DNA of 64,000 nt from Bactericera cockerelli (lineage: Eukaryota > Arthropoda > Insecta > Hemiptera > Triozidae): positions 2,349,566 to 2,413,565 of the forward strand of contig CM044958.1 of assembly GCA_024516035.1 (NCBI GenBank). The letters are read 5' to 3'. A model generated the notes under the pieces. It had not been told where the DNA came from and searched no databases. It saw only the letters and a program-made list of their open reading frames with translations. The stretch's first letter is position 1, and every line of letters starts with the position of its first letter. Made by a program: the position numbers and the translations under genes. Below, piece after piece: positions 10,780 through 21,534 of the stretch.

Positions 10780-11290
10780 AGAAGGAATGAAGAGAGATAA
10801 TGAAAAGAGGAAAGGAGATGAGAGAAATAAGAAGACGGAGAGAGAGAGGGAAGACAGAGAGAGAAGAAAGAGACTTTCCGAGTCCATGTGCGATGTCATG
10901 GTGGTGGAAGGATTGATATGTTTGAATCCTTTGGACGCCCAGAACTATTGTTCTGGGCTCCTTCCGTGTCCAGTGTGTAGTGTATGGTGTATGTAGAGAG
11001 AGAGAGAGCGAGGGCGCGAGAGAGAAGATTATAGAGAAGAGAAGATGAGAGAAAAGGGAAGAGAGGAAGAGGGGATGAGGTAGAAAAGATTAGAAAAGAG
11101 AGAGAGAAGAGAAAAAGAGACAAATAGAGGAAGATAGAGAGGGAAGAGAAAAAGAAAAAAAGAGAGGAATAGAGGAAGATAGAGAGAGAAGAGAAATAAA
11201 AAAAGAGAGAAATAGAGGAAGATAGAGAGAGAGTAGAGAAGGATCAGGGAGAGAAAGAAAAGGTAGAGCATTGTACAATAGAGGATAAAT
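10780..11290. repeat. Purine-rich AG tract, two blocks
   Basis: 10787-10875 and 10995-11290 are nearly pure A/G on the + strand, with AGAGGAAGATAGAGAGAG repeated at roughly 48-50 bp. The two are separated by a short mixed-sequence spacer. Frames on both strands are low-complexity only. Confidence 0.88.
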
Positions 11291-11429
11291 ATGAAAGAAA
11301 ACAAACAGAAATCAATGAAATATTCCTGGCGAGAAGTATCCAGAAATAAACGTGCCAAAATAAATGACAAATGAAATTTATTAACACGTAATACTAGAAT
11401 GGCCAAGTATAGCTCAGTTTCTTTCTCCA

Positions 11430-11545
11430 ACACACACATTCATTTTTCCTTTCTCTTTCTCACGCGCTCTGCCTTTATCTCTCTATCTCCTCCCTTTTCT
11501 CTTTATCCTTCGTCTATCTCTCTCTAACTCTCTTCTTTCCAATGC
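11430..11545. repeat. Pyrimidine-rich CT tract
   Basis: The + strand is CT-rich, with motifs such as TCTCTCTATCTCCTCCC. It lies 140 bp after the purine tract, so purine bias switches strand here. Confidence 0.75.
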
Positions 11546-11684
11546 TCTAATAATACCATCCCTTATATAATGCTTCTTCCAAAGCTGTCCGTGAGGGTTG
11601 AATATCAACACATAAGTGTTGAATTATAAAACGGGACTAAAGTTAAGATGTATGATATATATATTTTATTTAAAATTTTCTAAA

Positions 11685-12000
11685 ATGTTACAAATAAAAT
11701 ATCTCTTCCATTTTGGAACAGCTTGGCAAGGTCCCCATGACGCATGCTGCATTGCCTTTCTGGATGGCGATGGATATTCTTTGATCCAGAAAAGCCCTGC
11801 TTCTTCTGTCTCCGGTCACCCAGATCTTTTGTGAATTTTTTCGCTGACACACACCAGGGCCCCATTGATTCGGCAGCAAATGGAATAAAATGATAATCCT
11901 CCATTATACTTCTATATTTTGCAATTTTCTTTGTGGCAGCCGTTTCTGCTATATTACCAGCGCCTTTCTTTGAAACATCTTCATACGAAGGAGTCTTAAC
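11685..12000 (-). pseudogene. LINE ORF C-terminal remnant, frameshifted
   Basis: Two - strand frames together give the end of a LINE reverse-transcriptase protein: HFIPFAAESMGPWCVSAKKF then T-K-D-L-G, and in the other frame RISIAIQKGNAACVMGT. The FVP(F/V)A-x-E-S-x-G and (R)-(I/L)-S-(I/V)-A-I-Q-(K/R)-G-N-A-A blocks are common at the end of insect LINE ORFs. The frame changes within the GDR segment, so the copy is dead. A related fragment lies at 34150-34441 on the other strand. Confidence 0.7.
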
Positions 12001-12381
12001 TTTGAAACAAAGTTAAGATGAGTCAGACCGGTTGAAATTCCGATTTGAGAGAGGGTTTGGCTTATCATAACTATAATCCTGTTTTACATATAACTAGGAC
12101 CTGAGTAGTGCATATAGTTGCCACGTTCCACTCCCACGTCAAGGCGCAGACTGGTGCTGCCATGAGGAACTTCTCTTGGGTCAAGCGCTTTTCCAACTCA
12201 ACTGGAAGGACAGACCTCTGGCACTCAGTACTATCTATCGGGCCATCGTCCCTAAGGCCATCACCTCAGCTGCGTTCGTGTGAGGACAATCCGCTACGAG
12301 TCCCGGCCACATGAGGAGCAAGCTTTTAACTGCCCAGCGCTATTGTGCCGTCACAATCGGCGTCTCGCGCAGAACTGTTAA

Positions 12382-12685
12382 CCCTTTCACTGTACATCTA
12401 TGAATTAGTTGGGAAAAAATTATGAACGTTTTGAGTTTGTTAGAGTCCATAGATGATGTTTCCAAAAAAAAAAAAAAATCTTCAAAACTGAAAAATCTTT
12501 TGTTTACAAACGCAATTCAAACCCTAGACTACACAGTTTTTACTGAGAAACTCAAGAGGGAAGAGAACAAAAAAAAAAAAAAAAAAAACAACTCCAAAAA
12601 GTACAGAAACAAAATCATAGAATGCAGCACTGGTATTTTCAAAATCAATTGATGTCCCTGAGCAAGGACAAATTCAGTGAAAGGG
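12382..12685. mobile_element. piggyBac-type MITE with TTAA target site
   Basis: The 304-bp element is bounded by terminal inverted repeats CCCTTTCACTG (12382) and CAGTGAAAGGG (ending 12685). TTAA duplications flank it at 12378-12381 and 12686-12689, the signature of piggyBac-superfamily transposition. The interior is A-rich (runs at 12463 and 12571) and non-coding, so it needs a transposase in trans. Confidence 0.87.
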
Positions 12686-12932
12686 TTAACCACGCTTCCA
12701 CCCAGGTCCTGGCAGGAGAGTCGCCACTTCCATCAATTGGGAGTGAAGTCCACGCCCGAGGAAGCATCATGCTGCCGGGAAGACCCGCCGTGACACACCT
12801 CGGAGTGGAGCTGACATTGCGAGAGATGCGGAGATTACCTACCGGACGAGAATGCTCAGCTCAGTCTCCCTTGCGAGGATGGCTTGTGTCTCCATTGTGG
12901 GCGATCAGACAGAGATCGTGATCAGCCAAATC

Positions 12933-13201
12933 TTTTTTTTTTTTTTTTTTTTTTTTGGTTTTAACGTCGCTTTCAACTGCATTGGTCATATCACGACGGG
13001 GGTTTTACCCTCCATTCGCAGGAAACTCACAAACCTGCTACTCACATTGACCTCACCCAGCCTGAGTGGGGCCGGGAAAAGCCAGCGTCACGAGAATTAG
13101 AATTTGAATGGTCACCCATCCAAGTCTTAACCTCGCTGGATGTCGCTTAACTTCGGTGTTCTGAAGGGAACCGGTGTATTCAACATGCCATCGACGCTGG
13201 C
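12933..13201 (-). mobile_element. 5S rRNA-derived SINE with target-site duplication
   Basis: A poly-T tail at about 12933-12955 is followed on the - strand by the same body and 5S-like head as the 8349-8624 copy. Direct repeats AGCCAAATC at 12924-12932 and 13202-13210 are a clear target-site duplication. Sequence is nearly identical to the 8349 and 50435 copies, so this family was recently active. Confidence 0.92.
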
Positions 13202-13330
13202 AGCCAAATCTTTGATTGCTGCAAAGCTTGGAGTCTGCTTCAGGAGTTCAGCGAATCGGGCGGAAAACTCTAGTCAACCTGAAAGCGACATTGTACTCTG
13301 CACAGGCGTATACCACCTCTTGTTAAGCTG

Positions 13331-13389
13331 GGCCTGTCCACATGGCATACACCAATTCCCAGAGGCAGTGTATGCCATGTGGACAGGCC
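13331..13389. repeat. Perfect 22-bp inverted repeat, 15-nt loop
   Basis: GGCCTGTCCACATGGCATAC plus AC (13331-13352) is exactly complementary to 13368-13389. The loop is CAATTCCCAGAGGCA. The transcript of either strand would form a hairpin. Confidence 0.9.
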
Positions 13390-13454
13390 ATGTGAATAGA
13401 AAGAAAAAAAAAACCTTCTCGAATTATTTCTTATTTGAAAACTAGGTTAGGAAG

Positions 13455-13640
13455 TCTATAACATCATCTTAGGGTAACGTCATCGTGAACAATGGTAGAC
13501 AGACAGTGGAGGAATGACTCAGCACTTCTACCACTGTCTATACAATGAGGCTAATAATTGACAAGGGCCCCCAGAACCAAGCCAATGCTGGTCCACTTCC
13601 TTTGTATAGTCCCCCAGCCAGTCTGCTGGTTTGAAAGGTA
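13455..13640 (+). repeat. Dispersed repeat containing the 38-bp minisatellite seed
   Basis: GTCATCGTGAACAATGGTAG, GGAGGAATGACTCAGCAC, AAGGGCCCCCAGAACCAAGC and AGTCCCCCAGCCAGTCTGCT occur in this order. The same series is found at 55565-55700, where the last part is amplified, and reversed at 44455-44625 and 48950-49120. Confidence 0.82.
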
Positions 13641-13889
13641 TTCATCCGAATTTTCAAAAACAATGCTTTCTCTTTTTCAAGATCTCGTTTGAAATATATT
13701 TATTGTTTCACTAAGAGTATTTCCGCCAATACCCACCTCCTACGTGTACTAAACATCATTCCTTTTTCATCCTTCTTTACCTTTTACGAGTGCAATTCCG
13801 AATTTCATGGTTTCCTGGGAAAATGGATAGTCGTAAAATGAAAAACAGGAAAAAGTTTTCCGCTCTTATTTCCCTGTATATTGGAGAGG

Positions 13890-14040
13890 CGAAAAAGAGA
13901 GAGAGAAAAAAAAAATAAAAAAAAGAGAGAGAGAGAGAGATAAGATGGAATGAGAGCAGGGTCGAATAAAGAAAAGAGTCAGTTAGACAAAGAAAGAAAC
14001 AAGAAGAGTCAGTGAGAGAAAAGAAGAAAGAGGGAATATG
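13890..14040. repeat. Purine-rich AG tract
   Basis: GAGAGAGA and AAAAGAGAGAGA runs with AAGAAGAGTCAGTGAGAGAA repeats. No coding content. Confidence 0.8.
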
Positions 14041-14049
14041 TAGTAAAAA

Positions 14050-14560
14050 GGAATACTCTAGCCCCTTACGCAGCCCTGCACTTTCTATTTCTCCTCTTTC
14101 CTTCCCAATATCCTCTCAGCCCATCCACATCTTCACTACCCTCCCTTTAATCCCCCCTTGAACTTCTCAAAGAGACAGGGAATGATCGGTTTGCATCCCT
14201 TCTCCCTTTTCTAACTACGTCGCCACTCTTCTCTTAGTCTCGGATTCCGTCCCTGTATCCATTTCTTTCTTATCCTCCCTCCAACGTCTCTCCTCACCTT
14301 CTTCGTTCCTCTACCCATCCATATCTTCTCCCCCCTCCCTCCCAGCCCCCTGAACCCGCCCAAAGGGACAGGGAATGATCGGTTTTCACCTTCTCTCCTC
14401 GTCCCAACCCTTCCCCCCAACCCATCCACGTCATCCTCCTCCACATCTATCTTCTCCTCCCTCCCACCCCTAGCCTTCCCTCTTTTCTTCCCTACTCTCC
14501 CTCCTCCTATCCCCCAACCCGTCCCAAAGGGACAAGGAATGATTCGTTGTACCAAATGTA
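14050..14560. repeat. Pyrimidine-rich tandem repeat, about 165-190 bp unit
   Basis: The marker AAAG(A/G)GACAGGGAATGATC appears near 14169 and 14359, and a degenerate form near 14525, each within CCCATCCAC..TC(T/C)TC C-rich sequence. These are three irregular tandem units. The 139-residue - strand frame at 14211-14630 is a translation of this repeat (Gly/Arg/Lys-rich) and not a gene. Confidence 0.75.
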
Positions 14561-14954
14561 CTTTCCAAGAGTGCTGATTTAAATTTATTTTCCCGAGTCC
14601 CTGGAAAATTGCAGAGAAATTTATTGACATAGTTTTATAATATTTTTTTTTTTTTGTTTCCCAAAGAGATATGAAAAGCGTTTAGTTTTTCACAATGAAT
14701 TGAATGTTGATGGATGAATTTTTATGGAATTTTTTTGCGCCATTCCTATGAGCCATTTGAGATTAAAAAAATTGAATGGAATTTTTTTCTGAGATGGTGA
14801 AAAGTAAAATGTGTTTTTATTATTTTTTTCTCTCAACAAATCAGTCGTTATAGAGATAAAGAAAAAGATTTCACGGCTATCATAAGGACAATACCAGCTA
14901 TTTTTTATTTAATATATAATTATATTTTTTTTAATTTCTAGATTATCTTTTTGT

Positions 14955-15165
14955 TGGCTTAATGTCTTGTCATCTAGGCCCTTTGTGAAGGCTAGCTGCA
15001 TTAACCTGACTCAGCCTGATATTTGGCTTGAACTGGGTATTCATGAGAGTTTGAACCAACTCATGAGCATGACCTAAATTGTTAAAAATTAACAAATAAG
15101 AAAAAATGCGAAGAATCTCGATGCAATGAACCCGTAGAAAATTCCGAATCTGTTTCTTCAACATT
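14955..15165 (-). repeat. Old SINE-like fragment plus a 55-bp dispersed repeat
   Basis: 14958-15055 resembles, on the - strand, a decayed SINE body (GACTCAGCCTGA, GAACTGGGTATTCATGAGAG). 15098-15150 (GAAAAAATGCGAAGAATCTC, GATGCAATGAACCCGTAGAA) recurs at 16149-16195 in the same orientation. Confidence 0.45.
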
Positions 15166-15409
15166 TATTTATTATTGAACGAAAACCGGGATTTAAAGCT
15201 AAAAAAGATTATTGAACGCGGATGAATTCGACAAAAAAGTTTAAAAGATAAGAACAACAAAATATATATAACATAAATAATGTATGTATAAATGGTAAAA
15301 AAAGCTCCCAAGAACTTGAAAAACAACTAGAAGACAGAAAAAAACACTGCCAATTATGGACACAATACTTCTTCGTGATTGTTTCACATTGTATCACACG
15401 ACACGTGCC

Positions 15410-15980
15410 AATTTTTAGATTTTATACTAAATCACTTGTATCTCCATAACCGCTAAACCGATTTTCTTCAAATTTATTTTATATGGTAGTATACCGTTTT
15501 TCTACAATCTAAATTCCACAAAAAATTCTGTATCGGCAAGTAGTGGACCTTATTTCTTTGACTTTTTTGTCCAAAATTTCGGATTTACTTAAAAATCAGA
15601 ATTAAATTATAATTAAATTAAAAAAAAATATAAATAGCATAAACAATAATATGCATAATGCATATTGCATATACATACAAAATTTTATCGGAGACCATCT
15701 ACAGAAAAATGGGACCATCTACCGAACGTCTTCTATATGTGTGCAAAATTTCATCAAAATCCGTTGAGTAGTTTCCAAGATTTGTGCGTTACAAGGAATA
15801 TTTTCAACAGACCGACGGACTGACAGACGGACACAAAACCAAAGTTGCTCAGGAGATTATGAAACATCCAAATATATGAAAAAAAGTTGAAATCGGAGCA
15901 AAAAAATATTTTTTTTTTTTACAAAAACGAACACAATACTTCCGATTTCTAATATTAGAAATTTATCGGAAGTAAAATTC
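15410..15980 (+). repeat. Dispersed repeat ending in a palindromic ACTTCCGAT hairpin
   Basis: The stretch has insect-repeat style sequence (AAATTTCATCAAAATCCGTT, GACCGACGGACTGACAGACG) and ends with ACGAACACAATACTTCCGAT, then TTCTAATATTAGAAATTTAT and CGGAAGT. The last 36 bases form an inverted repeat around the palindrome TTTCTAATATTAGAAA. Related ends lie at 31441, 39120, 54378, 56700 and 58325. The class is not certain. Confidence 0.55.
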
Positions 15981-16098
15981 ATAGGGAGGGTAAAGCAATT
16001 ATACGAGGGAATCTGATAAGACCTTATTCCCTCACAATGAGGGCTCGCTAGCTCTTTGAAGACTTGAAGAAAAAGTTTAATGAAAATTTAAGCAACAT

Positions 16099-16118
16099 GC
16101 CTCCCCCCCCCCCCCCCC
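16099..16118. repeat. Poly-C run
   Basis: About 17-18 consecutive C within CCTCCCC...CCCCTTTTGG. This is potential G-quadruplex or i-motif sequence and is prone to sequencing error. Confidence 0.85.
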
Positions 16119-16339
16119 TTTTGGATGCCCTCCGCCCAAACTTTCGACAGAAAAAATGCGAGGAATCTCGATGCAATGGACCCGTAGAAAATTCCAAGTA
16201 TTCAGCTCAAGAGCGCAGTTTCTAAAGGATTTCGTTATGAAGGAATATGAAAATGTCAAGGGGAAAACGTTTAAGGAAAATATTTTCCCGCGTACAGACT
16301 TTAATAATTTATTATGGACGACGGACGTACCTCGTTAGC

Positions 16340-17335
16340 TTCGAATCTCATCTGAACAATAGGATTTACCACAAGATGAATAGATGATACTATCATTTTT
16401 TTTTTTTTTGTAAAGTAGGTATATTTTATTATTAAAAAAAAAAAAACAAATTCAAATTGATCTTTTTGATGTCGGTGAACTATACATAATTATATGAGCT
16501 CCATCTTCCCAAGGTATCGCTTTGATCAGTTTTCTTGTTTCCCTCTGTCCCCTCATCCTCAGGGATAGCACAAGATGTTATTTTTGTGATGATGGTTTTA
16601 TTATTACTTATACAACGACCTCAGCAGCTTCATCCAAAATAAATATATCAGATAGCCCTATTTTTTTTTATTACAATTATTACAAGAAGAACTTTTTCTC
16701 ATAAAATATTTATATGATATCTCCTATCCTAGCCAGAATGGCCAAATGCCGTTCGAAAGGCCACCACTCGCAAAACTGATATTTTTCCAAAGCTTTGTAC
16801 TACGTCCTCTATAAATAGATTTACGACCCAGACTGAACTGAATTTCATACTATAGCTCATGCTGTTCTTGAGATATTTTGTTTAGAGGCAGACAGATCGA
16901 CAATGGCTGACACTTTAGATTCAGGCTCTGGGGACCCTAAATCGTTTTTTGGCTCTGAAAACTGACTATCGAAAACTTTCTATTTTTTTTCTATAGGATA
17001 AGAAAAGTAAAAATCCTGCGAAATACACATACCGGTAGAATACGGAGCATATTGTTATTATATAAACTTTTCGTTTCAATTTGTTGTATTTTATTTTGTT
17101 TATGTATATTGTATACATAATTTTTTTATAGACGTTTCTGAAGGAGTGTAGATGAAGCTATAACTATAGCTTCAAAAAACCATAAATGGACTCACATTAG
17201 CGTAGAAATCCAACCTGTCCTTTCGAAGACCCAATTCAATTTCTTCAACCTTCTTCGTCTGCAAATTTCATTTCCATCATCACCATATATTTCGAATTCC
17301 ATGGACATTCAATTTGAATATGTATATTTGAATAC
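16340..17335. other. AT-rich intronic DNA with degraded repeat pieces
   Basis: 16835-16990 (TGAATTTCATACTATAGCTC, TTCTTGAGATATTTTGTTTA, GGCAGACAGATCGAC) resembles the 26025-26240 repeat. Otherwise only short A and T runs are seen. Confidence 0.4.
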
Positions 17336-17514
17336 ATACAGGGTGTAACAGATTTAGGGCGGAATTAATAGACGTTTTTGTAATACCTCTGTGGCGCTAA
17401 GTCACCGATTGCGTACTGTGTAAGATAGGGAAAACCGACACTTACCAATGACTTAAGTTATTGATGTTGTCTATTAATTCCGCCCTTAGTGTAAATCTTG
17501 TAAAAGTTATCATA

Positions 17515-17640
17515 TTTGTGTTAATCACTTTCGTGATGTCACAACTACTCTAGCTCACGCTGCTAAATATTTACTGAACATTGGACATGAACCACCAACC
17601 TCCAGGTTACAAGTCCGTCGCCATATCGATCAAGGTCTAA
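17515..17640 (-). mobile_element. tRNA-derived SINE (GATCGATAAGGCGGCGGAC family)
   Basis: On the - strand: GATCGATATGGCGACGGACT, TGTAACCTGGAGGTTGGTGG, then a box B-like GTTCATGTCC and GTGATTAACACAAATATGAT at the end. It matches the copies at 29785 and 54218. Confidence 0.75.
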
Positions 17641-17934
17641 GAGTAAGTCATTCATAGGTATTTTTTCCAACCATCTTCTATTACACTTTTAATTTTTTTT
17701 TCTTTCAGGCGCTTTAACTCAGCTGGAGTAGGTCTTTCGCGCTCACATTTTATTTAACCTCAGCCTAAAGTGGATAATTTTTCAGTTTATTTGCTTTTAT
17801 TTTAATTTTTTTTTTAAATATTTTTTTTCTATTTTTATTTTTGCTTTTATTTTAAATTTTGTGCAATTTGAAAAACTGAAAACAAAGTTAAAAATTAATA
17901 ATATTGTTTTCTTTCTAATGAAACTATACCTGCT

Positions 17935-18135
17935 GTAAAGGGTTGGGTGGACGAGATTGCCGTAGATCCCGCTCTTTAGTTAGGACATGTGAGTATATTT
18001 TATATAATTATGTTTTTTTTTTTTTGTCTTGTTCATATTTATTGTTCTCAAGGTTGTATATTATTTTTTATCATTTCTTGTTTGTACGTATTTTATGTCC
18101 ATAATATTAATAAAGAATTCAATAATAATAATAAT
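17935..18135 (+). mobile_element. LINE 3' end (GGTTGGGTGGAAGAGATTGCC family)
   Basis: GGGTTGGGTGGACGAGATTG, CCCGCTCTTTAGTTAGGACA and TTAATAAAGAATTCAATAAT match the conserved 3' terminal region seen in about ten places. The tail is (AAT)n. No ORF is attached. Confidence 0.75.
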
Positions 18136-18419
18136 ACTAACGTAGTCACATTTTATCCTTCTTTGTTCGGAGGCAGGGTCTTCAAAAAATAATTTAAAAA
18201 TTCAATACTCGAGAATCATTGGAATTATTCTGTTCTACTACAACTTCTTAAGAGAATTTACACCACGACTGTTACGTGTTACACCCTGTATACAATACAA
18301 AAAATATATGTACTTATTTATGTATAATTGTATGTACAAATAGGTGTGTGAAGGCATATAGATTCCATGCCAGAGAGAAGGCAGCAGTGCAAATTGAATT
18401 TATGAACGTTTAATAAATC

Positions 18420-18870
18420 AAGGAAGATTCTATCAGGATGTATGTGGGGACATTGTTAAGAGGGAGAGAAGGAGATGAAGTTATACAGGGAAAGAAATTT
18501 AGATTGAGAGAGAGAAAGCTAGATAGGGTGAGAGAGAGAAAGAGGGAGAGAAATTTAGATTGAGAGAGAGGGAGAGAGAGAAGGACGAGAAATGTTAGAT
18601 AGAGAAAAGAGAGAGAAGATAAATACAGAAAGAAGAATAAATTAAGGAGAGAGTTAGAAAAGGAGAAGTAAAGGGAGAGAAAGTGAAACATATAGATAGA
18701 GAGAAAGAAAGGCGCACGGTGAGATTACTTAGGGAGAGGTAAAAGAGAGACAGCTAGATAGATAGAGAGAGAGAAAGAAAGAGAAGGAGAGAGATAAAAG
18801 AGAGACAGTTAGATAGGGAGAGAGAGAGAGAGAGAGAGGGATAAATAAAAGTGAGAAAGTTAGATAGACA
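18420..18870. repeat. Purine-rich AGAG tract
   Basis: Mostly A and G on the + strand, with GAGAGAGAAAG, AGATAGAGAG and GTTAGATAG variants at short periods. Frames here are low complexity. Confidence 0.9.
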
Positions 18871-18949
18871 TCCATAGTACTCGTATATTCCTTCTCGTAA
18901 TGCCGCCATTGGTACTCAATTATTTACTCAATTTTCCTTACAAGGTATG

Positions 18950-19075
18950 TTTGGACCCCGAATATCCAAGTACAGATTTTTTTTTTTGCTATGCTGGGAA
19001 TCGAACCCAGGTCACTGTGCGTGCAAGCCATCAGTGCGCTATCCCACTCGCCCACGGTGAGTACTTCTTTGGTCC
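18950..19075 (-). mobile_element. tRNA-derived SINE, CCTGGGTTCGATTCCCAGC family
   Basis: On the - strand the box B-like CCTGGGTTCGATTCCCAGCA precedes ATCTGTACTTGGATATTCGG and GGTCCAAAC. It matches the 33055-33305 and 31010-31230 copies. It is truncated. Confidence 0.75.
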
Positions 19076-19106
19076 ATTAAATTGAAAAAAACTAAAATGG
19101 AGAACA

Positions 19107-19400
19107 ATTAATCCTCCTCTTTCTCTCTCTCTCTCTCCTTTCTCTCTCTCTCCTCTCTCTCTTTCTCCCCCCTCTCACTCTCTCTCTCCCATCTCTCTCC
19201 CCTCTCTCTCTCTCTTCCCCCTTACATCCCTCTATATCTCTTTCTCTTCCTCCATTTCAATTCATCTCTATTTGAGAGAGGAGATATGTAGTAAGAACAA
19301 AAGAGGGAAGAATATTGAAAATAATGAGTTTGGAGGAGAAAGAGTGATAGAGACAGAAGAAGATAAGAGACAAAGAGAAAGAAGGAGAGGAGAAGCCAAT
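19107..19400. repeat. CT tract followed directly by AG tract
   Basis: 19110-19255 is nearly pure pyrimidine (CTCTCTCTCC blocks) and 19270-19400 nearly pure purine (AGAAAGAAGGAGAGGAG). The strand switch sits near 19262. A loose inverted pairing between the halves is possible. Confidence 0.8.
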
Positions 19401-20461
19401 AAAAATTCTGTAAAGAGGGATATGTAAATGTAAAGAGCACCCAAATTAAAAAGGTACAAGAGAGAGGTACGTGGTAGGTATGTTGGGAAATGTCTTTCGA
19501 AAACTTGAAATAGGAAAGAGAATACTGAACGCAAGTTTTAAAGGGAATTTTTTTGCTGAAGGATTTTTTTTTGCTGAAGCAACAGTACTTGACTCATTTA
19601 CTCTAGGGAAAAGTAGCGGGAAAGTTTTCAAAGACAATGGATGTGTCCTACTGACTTGCTAGCTGAAGAGATTAATAATTCAGCATCTCCATGACTTCTG
19701 TCACTTTCTTCCTGACTCACTGTCTAAACTTCAATTCGGTGCTGTCTTATTCCACTTGTTTTAATATTGAAGTCAAATTTGAAACTACTAGCCTTTAAAA
19801 TATTATATTTCAAAGGTAAAACATTTCTTCAAACTCACTACCGAGAGGAAGCGTGCCTCTGAGTTATTGTCTTAAAAATAAGACTTAAAATTGTCGAAAT
19901 TTTTTTCTATGTTATCTTTTAAGATAGTGGGCAGTAAATAACATACAAATTAAGGAATTCCCAAAACGGTTTTTCATATAAAAAAAAAAAAAAAATGGTT
20001 TAGTACCAAGATAATTTGGCCGCAAAAAAGATAGGAGCTCTGGAAACTTTGTTTAACGATAGTTTTTTTAAGGGGTTCACAATTAAATAACTCCACTTGT
20101 GCCTATGCAACTTTGTATTGCTGATGTTTGGTTTGACAACTTGAAGGTCAATTATTATGTAACAGATTTCATCAAATTTTATTTACAAATAAGTATATAC
20201 GTACATTTTACAAAAACAAAGTTGAAATTATTGAACTAAACCTGATCAAGGGCGGTGCATTTTATCACAAAAATACCACTTCATGTAATGCCTTTAAACT
20301 CGTACAATATGGAAGATAGAACTGCACAAACATGTGTAAATATTATATGAGAATTATGTAGTATACATAAACATGTAGATTACATTCTGTAAGCTCCATA
20401 GACTTGTTTCAATCACAACTACATACATGGATAAAGTTTCTCAGTTCCTTCTCTTTATCTT

Positions 20462-20550
20462 TACATCAATCTTTAACAAATATGTATACATCAATCTTTA
20501 ACAAATATGTATACATCAGTCTTTAACATATATGTATACATCAATATTGC
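20462..20550. repeat. 30-bp tandem repeat, about three copies
   Basis: ATACATCAATCTTTAACAAA followed by TATGTAT repeats from about 20462 with a 30-bp period. The third copy carries CAGTC and ATATATG changes. Confidence 0.85.
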
Positions 20551-20769
20551 AGCTCGTAGAATGTCAGCTACTGAACAAAATGCATCATGTAGTACACAAT
20601 ATACACAAATGTACATTATATAACCAATAAACGACACATTGTGTAAGCCATGTTGCATTGACAACTAGATACATAGATAGTATACAGTATACCTCCTTCT
20701 CAACTTCTTATTATAGCATCCCTCTTTCTATCGTATGTCTCATGATCTCGTCCCTCTTTTTAGGATGTA

Positions 20770-21525
20770 CGAGGGGGGACCCAAAAGTAACGGGAATTAG
20801 GTGGTGGGGGGAATACGGAGGGGGGGATCGGGTTCTCCAGTGATTCTTTTCCAAGCGGCTACTCTCCCAAGTAAGTGTGCAAAGTTCATTTGCTGTGAGT
20901 GCATTCGTTCGTCCGTGAGAATTTTTCTAGTGAAACGACTTTTTCCGTTTCGGCGAAAAAGTGAAATGGCACCGTGAAATGGCTGAGTGCGGCGAGCAAC
21001 GAGCGGCTTTAAAAATTTCGGGGTCATAGCCGTAGCACCATGATTCATCGCCAGTTATAACCTTGAGAAAAAAATCTGGGTCTTCATCCAACTGATTTTG
21101 CAGCTCCAGACAGGCCTGAAGTCTCAACGCTCCTTGTTTTGATCGTCGGAGAGGAGGCGAGGAACAAATTTGGCTGCAATCCCCTTCATGATCAAATCAT
21201 CAGTTAAAATCCTCTGAATTGAACTCCATGACTATCCAGACATTTCATAAAGTTGATCGATGGTTCTACAAGGTCTTCACGGACAAGAGTGTCGATTTGT
21301 TCAATGTTTTTGTCCGTTCTTGAAGCCATTTCACGTTTTCGCCGAAACGAAAAAAGTCGTTTCACTAGAAAAATTCTCACGGACGAACGAATGCACTCAC
21401 ATCAAATGAACTTTGTACACTTACTTCTAAGAGTAGCCGCTTGGAAAAGAATCACTGGAGAACCCGATCCCCCCCTCCGTATTCCCCCCACCACCTAATT
21501 CCCGTTACTTTTGGGTCCCCCCTCG
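20770..21525 (-). mobile_element. Deleted mariner element with about 195-bp inverted repeats
   Basis: The 756-bp element starts CGAGGGGGGACCCAAAAGTA and ends with its inverse, flanked by TA at 20768-20769 and 21526-21527. The inverted repeats run about 195 bp (20770-20966 and 21329-21525) with a handful of mismatches. The central 360 bp keeps transposase pieces on the - strand, listed separately. Long repeats around a gutted coding region indicate a non-autonomous derivative. Confidence 0.9.
20990..21330 (-). pseudogene. mariner transposase fragments
   Basis: On the - strand the coding remnant opens M-A-S-R-T-D-K then NIEQIDTLVRED, followed after deletions and shifts by the PRLLSDDQ region. 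The last part reads L-x-L-Q-N-Q-L-D-E-D-P-D-F-F and VITGDESWCYGYDPE. GDESW-x-YGYDPE is the classic mariner motif holding the first catalytic Asp. Most of the helix-turn-helix region and everything after YGYDPE, including the other two catalytic acids, are missing. It cannot encode an active enzyme. Confidence 0.85.
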
Positions 21526-21534
21526 TAATATTAT

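Larger units (their letters stand above)
12060..13445. other. GC-richer segment of unknown origin, split by two insertions
   Basis: 12060-12381, 12690-12932 and 13202-13445 are less AT-rich than their surroundings and appear to be one older sequence interrupted by a piggyBac MITE and a 5S-derived SINE. No long open frame survives and no protein family was recognised. It could be an old repeat or a gene fragment. Confidence 0.45.
17339..18294. mobile_element. Possible non-autonomous mariner-like element with nested repeats
   Basis: The left end ACAGGGTGTAACA (17339) and the right end TGTTACACCCTGT (ending 18291) are inverted, as in mariner-superfamily termini. Inside, AGGGCGGAATTAATAGAC (17356-17373) is exactly inverted at 17469-17486. 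A tRNA SINE (17515-17640) and a LINE 3' end (17935-18130) also lie between the ends. The pairing of the outer ends is an inference. Confidence 0.5.

Noticed and set aside
14211..14630. 139-residue Gly/Arg-rich frame
   Set aside because: It is antisense to an irregular CT-rich tandem repeat.
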